NCBI RefSeq assembly: GCF_012927745.1
Contig: NZ_JABBKX010000008.1
Span: 1-64,000 of the forward strand
Direction: 5' to 3'
Length of the DNA: 64,000 nucleotides
Origin: Neoroseomonas marina
GTDB taxonomy: Bacteria; Pseudomonadota; Alphaproteobacteria; Acetobacterales; Acetobacteraceae
The position numbers were made by a program, and so were the translations under genes. The notes beneath the pieces were generated by a model, which was not told the origin of the DNA, made no database searches, and saw only the letters and a program-made list of their open reading frames with translations. Position 1 is the first letter of the stretch, and the number at the start of each line of letters is the position of its first letter. Positions 31,990 through 41,032 of the stretch are shown here, piece by piece.

Positions 31990-33695
31990 CAGCGCGCCCG
32001 CCACTCCTCCGCCCACAGTGTCGAGACGTTCAGCTGCCCCGTCGGCCGGACGCCTTCGAGCCATTGCGGCCAGACATGCGCATCCGCGCGGAACCACAGC
32101 GGGATCGCGGGCAGGTCCTCGGCATAGATCGCCTGCAGCCGCCGCCACATCACCCGGCGCTCGGCAGGGTCGAGCTGCTCGGGGATGGTCTGCGTCAGCA
32201 CGTCCATCTCGCGATTGCGGTAGCCGCCATAGTTCTGGCCTGACCAGTTGGTCGCCTCGCGCGGGATCTCCTCCGAATTCAGCGTCGTGCGCGGCACGCT
32301 CTCTGGTGCGCTGATCCAGGCGAACAGCGCCACGCCCTGGAAGCGCCGGCGCGAGAGCGTCTCGGCGAAAAGGACGCGGGGCGGTTCGTTCCTGATCCGT
32401 GCCTCGATGCCCGCCTGCCGCCACATGCCCTGCAGCACCTGCTGCACGGCCTCGCGGCCGCGGTTGCCGGCGGTGGTCATGAACTCGAGGGACAGGCGAT
32501 CCCCGGCCGCATTGCGGCGGATGCCGTCGGGGCCGGGCGTCCAGCCGGCCTCATCCAGCAGCGTCCGCGCGCGGGCGAGGTCGAAGGGCCATTGCCGCAC
32601 GTCCGGATCGTGCATCGGATCGAGCGGATTGACCGAGGTATGCGCGACCGGCTGCCGCGCGGCGAAGAGTCGTTCGGTGATCTGCGCGCGATCGGTGGCG
32701 AGCAGCAATGCCTGGCGCACGCGGCGATCCGACAGCGCCGGATGGTCGTGCCGGACGTCCATGTGCTCGTAGATCAGCCCCGGCTGGTAGAGGAAGCGGA
32801 AGCGGTTGCCGGTGCGGCGTTCCAGCGCGATGGCCTGTTCGATCGGCAGGCCGAGTTCGCCCGCGACCATGTCCACCTGGCCGGCGAGCAGCTGTGCCTC
32901 CAGCGCCGGCGTGTTCTCCACCGTGCGGATGGTGATGCGGCGGAACTGCGGGGCGGCGCCATTCCAGGCCGGGTTGCGTTCCAGCGTGACGGAGGCGCCG
33001 GGCTGCACCGCGGTGATGCGGAAGGGGCCGTTCCACAGCGCGGGGTTCGTCGTCTCGGTGTCGTAGGCGGTGCGCGTGCGATAGGCGCGCGGATCCGCCT
33101 GCCAGCGCGCGCGCTCGATATGCGCGGGCAGGGGCTGGAAATCGCCGGCCGAGGCGTATTCGAAGGTCACGCGGTCGAAGCGGATGGTGACCGTGCGCGG
33201 GTCCTCGACGATCAGCTCATAGGCGCTGCGGTAGTATTCGGCGGGACCGAAGCCCGTGGCGGCATCGCGCCCGGCTTCCCAGGCGAAGCGCAGGTCCTCC
33301 GCCGAGACCGGCGTGCCGTCGCCCCAGCGCAGACCCTCTCGCAGGCGGTAGGTGACGCGGATTCCCGGCTTGCCGTCCGGCGTCGTTTCCCGCACCGCGA
33401 GGCCGTTCTCGAGCGTGGGCACCGTCTCGCAGGTCAGACAGGCCAGCCGCCAGTCGGCGCCATAGGCCGTGAGCGGGCGGCGCGCGAAGCCCAGCACGTA
33501 GGACTTCGCGGCCATGTTCTCGATGTTGGGGTGGAAGGTCGACGGATACTGGGTGATGCCGATGGTCAGGCTGTCGCGCTGTTGCGCGGCGGCCGGCGTC
33601 GCGAGCGCCAGCACCGCTGCAGCGGCGCCCACGACCGTGCGGCCCGATGCCGCGCATCGGGCCGGGAGCGCGAAGCGCGACCGCGCCCAGACCAT
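31989..33695 (-). CDS. Peptide/nickel-type ABC transporter solute-binding protein
   Basis: The 568-residue periplasmic protein (SBP family 5) has a Sec signal when started at ATG 33695 (MVWARSRFALPARCAA...VLALATPAAAQ, cleavage near AAAQ). The open frame extends to 33791 but would overlap pyrE and bury the signal. Family features: SLTIGITQYPSTFHPNIENM, RVTYRLREGLRWGDGTPVSA, ITIRTVENTPALEAQLLAGQVD, and ALSDRRVRQALLLATDRAQI. C-terminal PAIPLWFRADAHVW is also typical. It follows pyrE by 82 bases and shares a stop/start base with the VOC gene. Confidence 0.9.
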   Translation of the reverse strand: MVWARSRFALPARCAASGRTVVGAAAAVLALATPAAAQQRDSLTIGITQYPSTFHPNIENMAAKSYVLGFARRPLTAYGADWRLACLTCETVPTLENGLAVRETTPDGKPGIRVTYRLREGLRWGDGTPVSAEDLRFAWEAGRDAATGFGPAEYYRSAYELIVEDPRTVTIRFDRVTFEYASAGDFQPLPAHIERARWQADPRAYRTRTAYDTETTNPALWNGPFRITAVQPGASVTLERNPAWNGAAPQFRRITIRTVENTPALEAQLLAGQVDMVAGELGLPIEQAIALERRTGNRFRFLYQPGLIYEHMDVRHDHPALSDRRVRQALLLATDRAQITERLFAARQPVAHTSVNPLDPMHDPDVRQWPFDLARARTLLDEAGWTPGPDGIRRNAAGDRLSLEFMTTAGNRGREAVQQVLQGMWRQAGIEARIRNEPPRVLFAETLSRRRFQGVALFAWISAPESVPRTTLNSEEIPREATNWSGQNYGGYRNREMDVLTQTIPEQLDPAERRVMWRRLQAIYAEDLPAIPLWFRADAHVWPQWLEGVRPTGQLNVSTLWAEEWRAR

Positions 33696-33777
33696 CAGCG
33701 CCGCCGGGTGCGCCAGTGCAGGGCGCGCAAGCCAAGCGCGCGGATGCGCGCGCCGGCGTTTGAGGCGCACGCAAGCA

Positions 33778-34500
33778 TCATTCAACAGCATCCTTCAGCT
33801 TCGCTTCGTCGGCGCTCCCGACGCCCCCGTGCGCCTTCGACCAGGACACCGGGTCCTCGAGGAACTTCCGCACTTCCTTCAGCGCGGCCTCGCTGAAATA
33901 CGGCTTCTCGCGGCAGACCTCGAGCACGTCCCACCAGGTGCAGAGGTGGTGCAGGTTCAGCCCCATCGCCTGCATCTTGTCGAAGGCGCCGGGGAAGACG
34001 CCGTAGAAGAAGACGACGAAGGTGTGCTCGCAGACCGCGCCGGCCTCGCGCAGCGCGTTCGCGAAGCGGATCTTGGACCCGCCGTCCGTGGTCAGGTCCT
34101 CGACCAGCAGGGTGCGCTGGCCGACGGGGACCTCGCCCTCGATCTGGGCGTTGCGGCCGAAGCCCTTCGGCTTCTTCCGGACATAGGCCATGGGCGCCAT
34201 CATCCGGTCGGCGATCCAGGCGCCGAAGGGGATGCCGGCGGTCTCGCCGCCCACCACCACGTCGATCGATTCATAGCCGACATGGCGGCCGATCTTCTCG
34301 ACGCCCAGTTCCATGATGCGGTTGCGCGCCCGGGGGAAGGAGATGATCTTCCGGCAGTCGATGTAGACGGGGCTCTTCCAGCCGCTGGTGAAGGTGTAGG
34401 GCTCCTCGGGGCGGAAGTTCACCGCCTTGATCTCGAGCAGGATGCGCGCCGTGGTCAGGGCGGCATCGCGGTCCCATTCGGAGGCGTGCAGCGCGGTCAT
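33778..34500 (-). CDS. pyrE: Orotate phosphoribosyltransferase
   Basis: The 240-residue enzyme joins orotate and PRPP to give orotidine-5'-phosphate in de novo pyrimidine synthesis. The PRPP-binding loop [13 protein letters not shown]-like segment ([18 protein letters not shown]) and the N-terminal [15 protein letters not shown] (orotate-binding TSG...SPxYxD) are clear; [15 protein letters not shown] contains the flexible catalytic loop Lys residues. It is somewhat longer than the ~215 residues of E. coli PyrE, with an extra C-terminal helical part. ATG 34500 is the first in-frame start that keeps the N-terminus. It leads the minus-strand array with the peptide transporter, an unusual neighbour, and is divergent from the ELM1-family gene. 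Confidence 0.93.
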   Translation of the reverse strand: MTALHASEWDRDAALTTARILLEIKAVNFRPEEPYTFTSGWKSPVYIDCRKIISFPRARNRIMELGVEKIGRHVGYESIDVVVGGETAGIPFGAWIADRMMAPMAYVRKKPKGFGRNAQIEGEVPVGQRTLLVEDLTTDGGSKIRFANALREAGAVCEHTFVVFFYGVFPGAFDKMQAMGLNLHHLCTWWDVLEVCREKPYFSEAALKEVRKFLEDPVSWSKAHGGVGSADEAKLKDAVE

Positions 34501-34563
34501 GGTTCTTCGTCCTGGTGGTGGTCCGGTTCCCCTCTCTGGTAGTCGGCGGAAGGGGCGCCGTCC

Positions 34564-35505
34564 ATGACGCAGGCGGAGGCCGGGCGCATCTGGGTGCTGG
34601 CCGACCCCCGGGCGGGCACCGCCGCCCAGGCCATCGGCATCGCCGAGCGGCTCGGTCGGCCCTTCCGGACCGTGCCGCTGGACTGGGGGATGATGGCCCG
34701 GCTGCCCCTGCGCTGGGCGACGACCATGGGGCTGACGGCGGCCGCGCGGCGGGAACTGGACGGGCCGCTGCCGGACCTTGCGATCTCGGCCGGGCGGCGC
34801 AGCGCCGCGGTGGCGCTGTGGCTGGGGCGGCAGGGGGTCCGGACAGTCCATTGCATGGCGCCGGGCTTCGGCGAATCCCGCTTCGACCTGCTGGTCATCG
34901 GCCGGCACGACTCGCCGCCCGCAGCCCCCAACATCCTGCCCATCCTCGGCGCCACCCACCGGATGAGCCCCGCCCGCCTGGCCGCGGCGCGGGAGGAATG
35001 GGGGATGTTTGCCGAATTCCCCGGCCCCCGCGTCGCCCTGCTACTGGGCGGCCCGCCGCGAGGGGCGGGGATGGCGCCCGAGACGGCGGCTGCCATCGCC
35101 AGCCAGGTCGCGGGCTTCGCGGGCAGCGTGCTGGCGACCGGTTCCCGCCGCACCGGCCGTCCGGCCGAGGCGGCGGTGGCCGAGGCGCTGGAGGGCGTGC
35201 CGCACCATTTGCACCGCTGGGGCGGGCGCGGGGCGAACCCCTATGCCGGAATCCTCGCCTGGGCGGATGCGGTGGTGGTGACCGGCGATTCCGTCTCCAT
35301 GGTGTCCGAGGCGCTGGCCACCACCGTGCCGGTCTTCATCGCCGATCCCGGCGGGCTCGGTGAACGGCATCGCCGCCTGCACCGCAGCATCTACGCCGCC
35401 GGCCAGGCACGGCCGCTCGAGGAAGCGCCGACGCCCTTCGCGCGGGAACCCTTCGACGAAACCGGCCGCGTCGCCTACGAAATAGCGGAGCGCTTTCTGC
35501 GCTGA
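34564..35505 (+). CDS. ELM1-family (DUF1022) glycosyltransferase-like protein
   Basis: A 313-residue soluble protein matching the alphaproteobacterial relatives of plant mitochondrial fission factor ELM1: [23 protein letters not shown] at the N-terminus, [43 protein letters not shown], and the late [23 protein letters not shown]. The two-halved GT-B-like fold suggests a nucleotide-sugar transferase, but no bacterial function has been shown to my knowledge. The 63-base gap to pyrE must contain divergent promoters. A secreted-protein gene follows 17 bases downstream and is probably co-transcribed. Confidence 0.87.
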   Translation: MTQAEAGRIWVLADPRAGTAAQAIGIAERLGRPFRTVPLDWGMMARLPLRWATTMGLTAAARRELDGPLPDLAISAGRRSAAVALWLGRQGVRTVHCMAPGFGESRFDLLVIGRHDSPPAAPNILPILGATHRMSPARLAAAREEWGMFAEFPGPRVALLLGGPPRGAGMAPETAAAIASQVAGFAGSVLATGSRRTGRPAEAAVAEALEGVPHHLHRWGGRGANPYAGILAWADAVVVTGDSVSMVSEALATTVPVFIADPGGLGERHRRLHRSIYAAGQARPLEEAPTPFAREPFDETGRVAYEIAERFLR

Positions 35506-35522
35506 AGGGGAGTCCCCTCGCC

Positions 35523-36002
35523 ATGCGCCTGACGATCGCCGCGATCCTCGTCCTCGCCGCCGGTGCGGCCGTCGCCCAGCAGGTGCCGCGCCCGCCGACA
35601 CGCCCGCCCGCGCCGCCCGGCCCGCCGCTGATCGCCTGCCCGCCGCATCTGCAGGTGGAAACGGGCGACACGCCGGTGGTGCCGCAGGGCTGGACGTTGC
35701 GCCCCGAGCGCCAGACCCATTACCTGCGCGGTGCGGACCTCTTCGAAGGCGATCCGGCCGAACTGGCCCAGTTGCGCCCGGAGGAAGACCGCCGCGCCCG
35801 CCGTGAATGGTGGGACATCACTGACAACGGCCGGCCCTATTTCCTGATCTGCCGCTACGAGGGCCTGGAAGCGGGCATCCAGGGCGAGGTCCCGCGCGCG
35901 GCGAAGCGCTGCGAGGTCCGCACCGTGCGGTCCGACAGCCGCGGCGCGCGCTTCGGACGCGAGGTCACGGGCCCCGAGCGCGTCGAGGTCGACTGCCGCT
36001 GA
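35523..36002 (+). CDS. Secreted small protein, STY0301-like
   Basis: The 159-residue product has a Sec signal (MRLTIAAILVLAAGAAVAQQ) and a Pro-rich linker (VPRPPTRPPAPPGPP). The mature part (IACPPHLQVE...VPQGWTLRP, ADLFEGDPAELAQLRPEED, YFLICRYEGLEAGIQGEVPRAAKRCEV) has three Cys and resembles the uncharacterised STY0301 family: Cys-Pro at the start, WDL/WDI-type segment (WWDITDNGRPYF) and a Cys-containing second half. Function unknown. The ribosome site is GAAGGGGAG. Its stop abuts that of the convergent acyl-CoA dehydrogenase gene with no bases between. Confidence 0.7.
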   Translation: MRLTIAAILVLAAGAAVAQQVPRPPTRPPAPPGPPLIACPPHLQVETGDTPVVPQGWTLRPERQTHYLRGADLFEGDPAELAQLRPEEDRRARREWWDITDNGRPYFLICRYEGLEAGIQGEVPRAAKRCEVRTVRSDSRGARFGREVTGPERVEVDCR

Positions 36003-37700
36003 TCAGGCGCCCGGATCGGGCAGCAGCGCGTCGGGGATGGGTTCGGCCTCGGCGGCGAGCGGGTCGCGCGGCAGGACGCGATGCACGAGCACCAGCCGCG
36101 CGAGCTCGCGCCGCTCCGGCGACCCGATCCGCGCGGCCTCCCACGCCATCGCGGTGGCGGAGGCGACGTTGTAGAGCGCCGTCCCCGCCTGGCGCGCCAG
36201 CACCGGGCCGCCTTCGCCGAGCGCGTGGCGCGCGAGGGCGAAGGCGCGCTCGGTTGCCGTGTCGAGATGCGGCAGGTCCTCCGGCGTCGTCGCGCGGAGC
36301 GCGGCGAGATGCCCTTCGAGCGCCTCGAGCGAGCCCTCGCGCTGCGCCGCGCGCAGCACGTCGAGGGCGACGATGTTCGACGTGCCTTCCCAGATCGAGC
36401 CGAGATGCGCGTCGCGCACCAGGCGCGCATCGGGGAAGTCCTCGATGTAGCCGCAGCCGCCGCGCACCTCCATCGCGTCGCCGGTGACGACGCGGGCGTC
36501 GCGGCAGGCGCGGAACTTGATCAGCGGCGTGAGGATCCGCAGCAGCGCATAGGCGCCGTTCTCCCCCGCATCGGAGCGGCGCAGCGCATCGGCGGTCTGG
36601 AAGGTCATGCTGCGCGCCTGTTCCGCGCGCATCAGCATCTTCACCAGTTGCCGGCGCATCAGCGGCAGGGTGACGATCGGCGCGCCGAAGGCGATGCGGC
36701 GATGGGCGATGTAGAGCGCCTCGGTCACCGCCTTGCGCATCATTCCGGCCGCGCGCACGGCATTCGACAGGCGGGAATTGTTCACCATGTCGGCCATCTG
36801 GCGCATGCCCGCGCCCGGCGCGCCGATCATCCAGGCGGTCGCCCCTTCGAGCCTGATCTCGCCCGAGGCCATGGACCGCGTGCCGAGCTTCTCCTTCAGC
36901 CGCACGATGCGGTAGCGGTTGGTCGCGCCATCCGGCAGCACGCGCGGCAGCAGGAAGAGCGACACGCCCTTGATGCCCGCGGGCGCGCCCTCGGGCCGCG
37001 CCAGCACCATGGCGAGTTCGGCATCCGCGTTGGAGCAGAACCATTTGTCGCCGGTCAGCGCCCAGGATCCGTCGCCGTTCGGCGCGGCGGTGACGGCGGT
37101 GTTGGCGATGTCCGAACCTGCGCCCTGCTCGGTCATGAACATCGCGCCCTGGTACAGGTCGTCGAGGTCCTGCGAGGTCAGCGCCGGCAGATAGCGGTCG
37201 ATCAGGTCCTGCGAGCCGAATTTGCGCAGCGTGCGCGTCAGGCTGTCGGTCATCGAGACCGGGCAGCAGAGGCCGAATTCCGCCTGCACGAACAGATAGG
37301 TGATGGCGTATTTCGCCGCCGCCGGCATGGCCTTGGGCCAGTCCAGCACGCCGCCGCGATGCGACAGCGCGGCGAGGCCGTAGTCCCCGAAGGCGATGCG
37401 TTCCATCTCGCGATAGGCGGGGTGGTAGGCGATGGACTGGCTGTCCTCCCCGCGCCGGGTGCGGTGCACGAGTTCCGGCGGGTTCACGTCCGCCGTCGCC
37501 GCGAGGTCCGCGAGCCTGCCGCCGGCGAGCCCGCCGAGCCGGTCGAGATGCGGCGCGAGATGCGCGAGCAGATCCTTGGGCAGATAGAGCGGCAGCAGCT
37601 TCGCGAAGGCCGGATCCGCGCGATACAGGTTGAGCCCGTGGCTGTCGGGCACGGCCTCGGCGCCGATGGGGGCGGGCCGGTTCGGGCGGATGATGGTCAT
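36003..37700 (-). CDS. AidB-like acyl-CoA dehydrogenase
   Basis: The 565-residue flavoprotein belongs to the acyl-CoA dehydrogenase superfamily, closest in layout to AidB: a long N-terminal part (NLYRADPAFAKLLPLYLPKD) before the alpha domain, MTEQGAGSDIANTAVTA in the beta domain (FAD and substrate contact), ALTGDKWFCSNADAELAMVL, and the C-terminal helical domain with GDAMEVRGGCGYIEDFP (catalytic-base region) and GSIWEGTSNIVALDVLRA. AidB binds DNA and modifies the alkylation response in E. coli; here only the enzyme family is certain. ATG 37700 follows GGAGGAAAC. The gene lies 118 bases beyond hss with a hairpin in between and is likely a separate unit. Confidence 0.88.
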   Translation of the reverse strand: MTIIRPNRPAPIGAEAVPDSHGLNLYRADPAFAKLLPLYLPKDLLAHLAPHLDRLGGLAGGRLADLAATADVNPPELVHRTRRGEDSQSIAYHPAYREMERIAFGDYGLAALSHRGGVLDWPKAMPAAAKYAITYLFVQAEFGLCCPVSMTDSLTRTLRKFGSQDLIDRYLPALTSQDLDDLYQGAMFMTEQGAGSDIANTAVTAAPNGDGSWALTGDKWFCSNADAELAMVLARPEGAPAGIKGVSLFLLPRVLPDGATNRYRIVRLKEKLGTRSMASGEIRLEGATAWMIGAPGAGMRQMADMVNNSRLSNAVRAAGMMRKAVTEALYIAHRRIAFGAPIVTLPLMRRQLVKMLMRAEQARSMTFQTADALRRSDAGENGAYALLRILTPLIKFRACRDARVVTGDAMEVRGGCGYIEDFPDARLVRDAHLGSIWEGTSNIVALDVLRAAQREGSLEALEGHLAALRATTPEDLPHLDTATERAFALARHALGEGGPVLARQAGTALYNVASATAMAWEAARIGSPERRELARLVLVHRVLPRDPLAAEAEPIPDALLPDPGA

Positions 37701-37758
37701 CGGCGTTTCCTCCGCCGGGAGGATAGGTGCCGGTTCACGCATGGGGAAGTAAAGGGTT

Positions 37759-37780
37759 CCGAGGGCCTTTCGGCCCTCGG
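37759..37780 (-). terminator. Hairpin between hss and the acyl-CoA dehydrogenase gene
   Basis: A perfect 9-base-pair stem (arm CCGAGGGCC, tetraloop GAAA on the minus strand) lies 39 bases after the hss stop. The following minus-strand bases include CCCTTTA but no long T-run; termination of the polyamine operon is the likeliest role. Confidence 0.55.
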
Positions 37781-37818
37781 CCGGGTGAGGTCCGGAGAGG
37801 GGCGGCGTCCCTCTCCGG

Positions 37819-39222
37819 TCACGTCACGCGGAAATTCGAGAACTGCCAGGGATCTGCGTCGGTGTCCTCGGGGAAGAGTTCCCCGCGCCCCTGCAGCGGC
37901 GTCCAGTCCGAATAGACCCCCGCCATCTCGCCGAGATACGGGAAGCAGATCTCGAGCGCGCGGGCGTGGTCGAGCTCGTCGGCCTCGACGACGCCGGCAT
38001 TGGGGTTCTCGATGGCGAAGACCATGCCGGCGAGCACCGCGACGCAGACCTGCAGCGAGGTCGCGTTGTTGTGCGGCACCAGCGCGCGCGCTTCCTCGAT
38101 GGTCAGGCGGGACCCGTACCAGTAGGCGCCCTTCTTGTGGCCCATCAGCAGCACGCCGAGTTCGTCCATGCCGGAGGTGATCTCCTCCATCATCAGGCGC
38201 TTCTCGGGCTGGAGTTCCCAGTTGCGGCCGGCGAATTCGTGGACGGACAGCACCGCGTCGTCGCAGGGGTGGTAGGCGTAGTGCGAGGTCGGCCGATAGA
38301 CCACGCGGCCCGTCTCGTCGCGCAGCGTGTAGTAGTCGGCGAGCGAGATGCTCTCGTTGTGCGTGATCAGGAAGGAGTGCATCGGCCCTTCCAGCGGCGT
38401 CCAGGAGCGGACGCGCGTGGAGGCGCCCGGGCGCATCAGGTAGATCGCCGCGTCGCAGCCGAAATCGTGGCGATGGCCGTCGGCGGGCATCGCCTTCTCA
38501 TGCGTGCCCCAGCCGAGTTCCGCGGGCTGGCAGCCTTCGCCGGTGAAGCCGTCGATCGACCAGGTGTTGACGAACTCGCCGCGCTTCTTGGGCTGGCCGG
38601 CGGCGACCTGGGTGTCGCGCTCGGCGATATGGATCACCTTCACGCCGAGGTCGTGGGCCAGCTGCGCCCAGCCCTGCTGCGTGGTCGGCACCGTGGTGTC
38701 GTGGCCGGTGTCGCGCGCGATGTCGAGCAGCGCCTGCTTCACGAAGTGGGAGACGAGGCCCGGATTCGCGCCATGCGTCGTCACCGCCGTCGGGCCGGCG
38801 CCGGCCTTCAGCGCCAGCGCGCTTTCGCGCAGCGCGTAGTTGGACCGCTGCGACGGCGTCAGCGACGGGTCGGTGTAGCCGCCGGCCCAGGGCTCGATGC
38901 AGGTGTCGAGATACAGCGCGCCGAGTTCGCGACACAACGTGATGAGCGCGACGGAGGACACATCCACCGACAGGTTCAGCAGGAAGTCGCCCTTCGACAG
39001 GCGGCTGCGCAGCACGGTCGCGTAGTTGTCTCGCGTCAGCGGCAGAACCGTATGCCTGATGCCATATTCGGCCGCGATCGCCACGCCGCGGTCATCGGCG
39101 GTGACGATCTCGATCCGGTCCTTGGGCATGTCGATGTGGCGCAGGATCAGCGGCAGGACGCCTTCGCCGATCGACCCGAAGCCGAGCATGACCAGGCGCC
39201 CCTGGAAGGCGGCGTGCTTCAT
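37819..39222 (-). CDS. hss: Homospermidine synthase
   Basis: The 467-residue NAD-dependent enzyme makes sym-homospermidine from two putrescines (or putrescine plus spermidine), the main polyamine of many alphaproteobacteria. Seen: Rossmann start GRLVMLGFGSIGEGVLPLIL, GDFLLNLSVDVSSVALI, YLDTCIEPWAGGYTDP, TTHGANPGLVSHFVKQAL, and HIAERDTQVA, all strongly characteristic; length is normal. It lies 21 bases after the decarboxylase gene, so putrescine made by that enzyme is used directly here. A hairpin follows its stop. Assignment is one of the most certain in the window. Confidence 0.95.
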   Translation of the reverse strand: MKHAAFQGRLVMLGFGSIGEGVLPLILRHIDMPKDRIEIVTADDRGVAIAAEYGIRHTVLPLTRDNYATVLRSRLSKGDFLLNLSVDVSSVALITLCRELGALYLDTCIEPWAGGYTDPSLTPSQRSNYALRESALALKAGAGPTAVTTHGANPGLVSHFVKQALLDIARDTGHDTTVPTTQQGWAQLAHDLGVKVIHIAERDTQVAAGQPKKRGEFVNTWSIDGFTGEGCQPAELGWGTHEKAMPADGHRHDFGCDAAIYLMRPGASTRVRSWTPLEGPMHSFLITHNESISLADYYTLRDETGRVVYRPTSHYAYHPCDDAVLSVHEFAGRNWELQPEKRLMMEEITSGMDELGVLLMGHKKGAYWYGSRLTIEEARALVPHNNATSLQVCVAVLAGMVFAIENPNAGVVEADELDHARALEICFPYLGEMAGVYSDWTPLQGRGELFPEDTDADPWQFSNFRVT

Positions 39223-39243
39223 CGTTCTCGTATCCCCTGAGGA

Positions 39244-40458
39244 TCAGGCGGCGCGCGCCGCGGCGGCTTCATAGCCCGGCGTGGCGAGCATGGGCGAATC
39301 GGTCACTTCCGTGACAAGCGCATGATCGAAGCCATTGAAGGCGGTGCGCAGCGCGGTGCCATAGGCGCCGAGCTGGCCGACCTCGATCCAGTCGCCTTCC
39401 CGCACATCGGCGGGCAGCATCCACGGGCCGCGCATCACGTCGGCGCTGTCGCAGGTCGGGCCGAACAGCGTGAAGGCGCGCGTGACCTCGGACGCCGCGC
39501 CGTCGAGGCGCAGCAGGCGGTGCGGGAAGCGGAAGCCGGGCGCGCCGGCATCCGACAGCGCGCCATAGACCCCGTCGTTCACGTAGAGCGCATCGCCGCG
39601 CCGGCACTGCACCTGCACGACGACCGAGGCGCCGCCCGCGACCAGCGCGCGACCGGGCTCGGCCCAGAGGCGCACGCCTTCGGGCAGCAGCGCCGCGCCG
39701 GCGCGGATCGCCTCCATGAAGGCGGCGAGCGGAGGCGGCTCGCTGCCGGGATAGGCGACCGGGAAGCCGCCGCCGACATCGACGATCTCGACCGCCACGC
39801 CCGCCGCCCCGATCACCTCGGCCGCGAGTGCGAGCGCGCGCGTCCAGGCCGCGGGATCGAGGCACTGCGAGCCGACATGGAAGGACAGGCCGAGCCGCGC
39901 GGCATGCGGGCGTGCAGCGCGCAGCAGGGCGGCCGCTTCCTCCGGCGCCGCGCCGAACTTGCCCGAGAGGTCATAGGCCGCGCTGCCCTTCGGCAGCGCG
40001 AGGCGCACCACCAGGCCGCGATCCTGCGACCCGGTCTCCTCCAGGATCTTGGTCAGCTCGGAATCGGTATCCAGCACGAAGTCGCGCACGCCGAACTGCG
40101 TCCAGGCGGCGCGGATGGCCGCGCGGGATTTCACCGGATGCATGAAGTGGATCTCGGCATCGGGGAACATGCTGCGCACGACACGCACCTCGGCTTCCGA
40201 GGCGCAGTCGAAATGCGCGACACCTCCGGCCGCGACGGCGCGCAGCATGGTCGGCTCGGCGTTGCACTTCACGGCGTAGAGCACGTCGCCCGGAAAGGCC
40301 GCGACGAAGGCGCGCGCGGCCGCCGTCACGGCCTGCGGGCGCAGGCAGTGCAGCGGCGCCTCGGGGCGCAGCGCGGCGACGGCCGCATCCACGGTGGTGG
40401 CGCGGGCGGCGGGACGGCGGAGCGGCGCGACGGCGCCGCGGGGGCGAAACTGGGTCAT
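39244..40458 (-). CDS. Type III-fold (alanine-racemase-like) ornithine/lysine decarboxylase
   Basis: This 404-residue PLP enzyme decarboxylates ornithine (possibly also lysine) to putrescine. Motifs: VLYAVKCNAEPTMLRAV with the Schiff-base Lys, HFMHPVKSRAAI, LGLSFHVGSQCLDPAAW, VDVGGGFPVAYPG (PLP phosphate loop), LWAEPGRALV, and FGPTCDSADVM with the catalytic Cys and Asp of eukaryotic-type ornithine decarboxylase. The N-terminus is slightly extended (residues 1-35 Arg/Ala-rich). ATG 40458 is the start; the upstream in-frame ATG at 40512 has no family similarity. It heads hss and is preceded by a ~400-base leader with possible control elements. Confidence 0.92.
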   Translation of the reverse strand: MTQFRPRGAVAPLRRPAARATTVDAAVAALRPEAPLHCLRPQAVTAAARAFVAAFPGDVLYAVKCNAEPTMLRAVAAGGVAHFDCASEAEVRVVRSMFPDAEIHFMHPVKSRAAIRAAWTQFGVRDFVLDTDSELTKILEETGSQDRGLVVRLALPKGSAAYDLSGKFGAAPEEAAALLRAARPHAARLGLSFHVGSQCLDPAAWTRALALAAEVIGAAGVAVEIVDVGGGFPVAYPGSEPPPLAAFMEAIRAGAALLPEGVRLWAEPGRALVAGGASVVVQVQCRRGDALYVNDGVYGALSDAGAPGFRFPHRLLRLDGAASEVTRAFTLFGPTCDSADVMRGPWMLPADVREGDWIEVGQLGAYGTALRTAFNGFDHALVTEVTDSPMLATPGYEAAAARAA

Positions 40459-40649
40459 CGCATCGGGACTTTCAGGGCAAGAAGGGCGCCCGCCGCCGCG
40501 CCGCAGGGCCAATCACGGCCGGGCGCGGCGGCGGGGAATGAGGAAGCCTGCCGGGCCATCCGCCGCGCGACGCCCCGCAACCCCCTCGGCGCCTGGGCGC
40601 TTAGGGACGGGACGGCGGCGCGGCGCTGCCGATCAGGCGCTGCGTCTGA

Positions 40650-40669
40650 TGCGATGAGACCTCATCGCA
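40650..40669 (-). promoter_or_regulatory. Perfect leader hairpin
   Basis: Eight-base-pair stem (arm TGCGATGA, loop GGTC on the minus strand), about 190 bases upstream of the decarboxylase ATG. Its first arm contains the stop codon of the possible leader peptide. Confidence 0.45.
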
Positions 40670-40724
40670 AGGCGGCGGACAGGCGACACAGGCGGCTCCC
40701 TCGAACCTTCCGGCCCACGCTCAT
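40662..40724 (-). CDS. Possible Arg-rich leader peptide
   Basis: A 20-codon frame, MSVGRKVRGSRLCRLSAALR, opens at ATG 40724 and ends with a TGA inside the hairpin at 40650-40669. Five of its 20 residues are Arg. A leader peptide whose translation affects hairpin folding would fit control by polyamine precursors, as known for the speF leader in enterobacteria. Against it: no Shine-Dalgarno is visible before the ATG, and the same frame is open upstream to 40883. Confidence 0.25.
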   Translation of the reverse strand: MSVGRKVRGSRLCRLSAALR

Positions 40725-40859
40725 GGCCGGATCGAACAAAGGACGCGTCCCGTCGTTGCTTGTGGCGCGTTGTCGCGGGAACGGGCCGGTGCCGCCCCCA
40801 TCAACGCTGCCTCGCGGCACGTGCGATGGCGTCAGCGCCCCGTATTGGGCGCGGCCCGG

Positions 40860-40888
40860 GAAATATGCGGCCGAGCCCCCCATTTCAA
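40860..40888 (-). promoter_or_regulatory. Candidate sigma-70 promoter for the decarboxylase-hss genes
   Basis: Minus-strand TTGAAA (40883-40888) and TATTTC (40860-40865) are separated by 17 bases in a comparatively A/T-rich patch. The -35 box matches in five of six positions, the -10 box in only three. Transcription from here would give a leader of about 400 bases. Confidence 0.35.
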
Positions 40889-41012
40889 GTGAATTCCTGC
40901 GGAACGATCATGCGCAGGGCGCATATCGGCCGGAGAGGGCAGCGGGGTGGCCGGAAAGTCTCCGGCGAAAGGGCGCGACCCCTCGCGGGGGCCAGGGGAC
41001 TGTCGTCGCCTG

Positions 41013-41032
41013 GAGGGGAGCAAAGCCCCCTC
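41013..41032 (-). terminator. Hairpin after speB
   Basis: An eight-base-pair stem with one bulged A (arms GAGGGG-A-GC and GCCCCCTC, loop AAA) lies two bases after the speB stop. No T-run follows on the minus strand. Confidence 0.5.
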
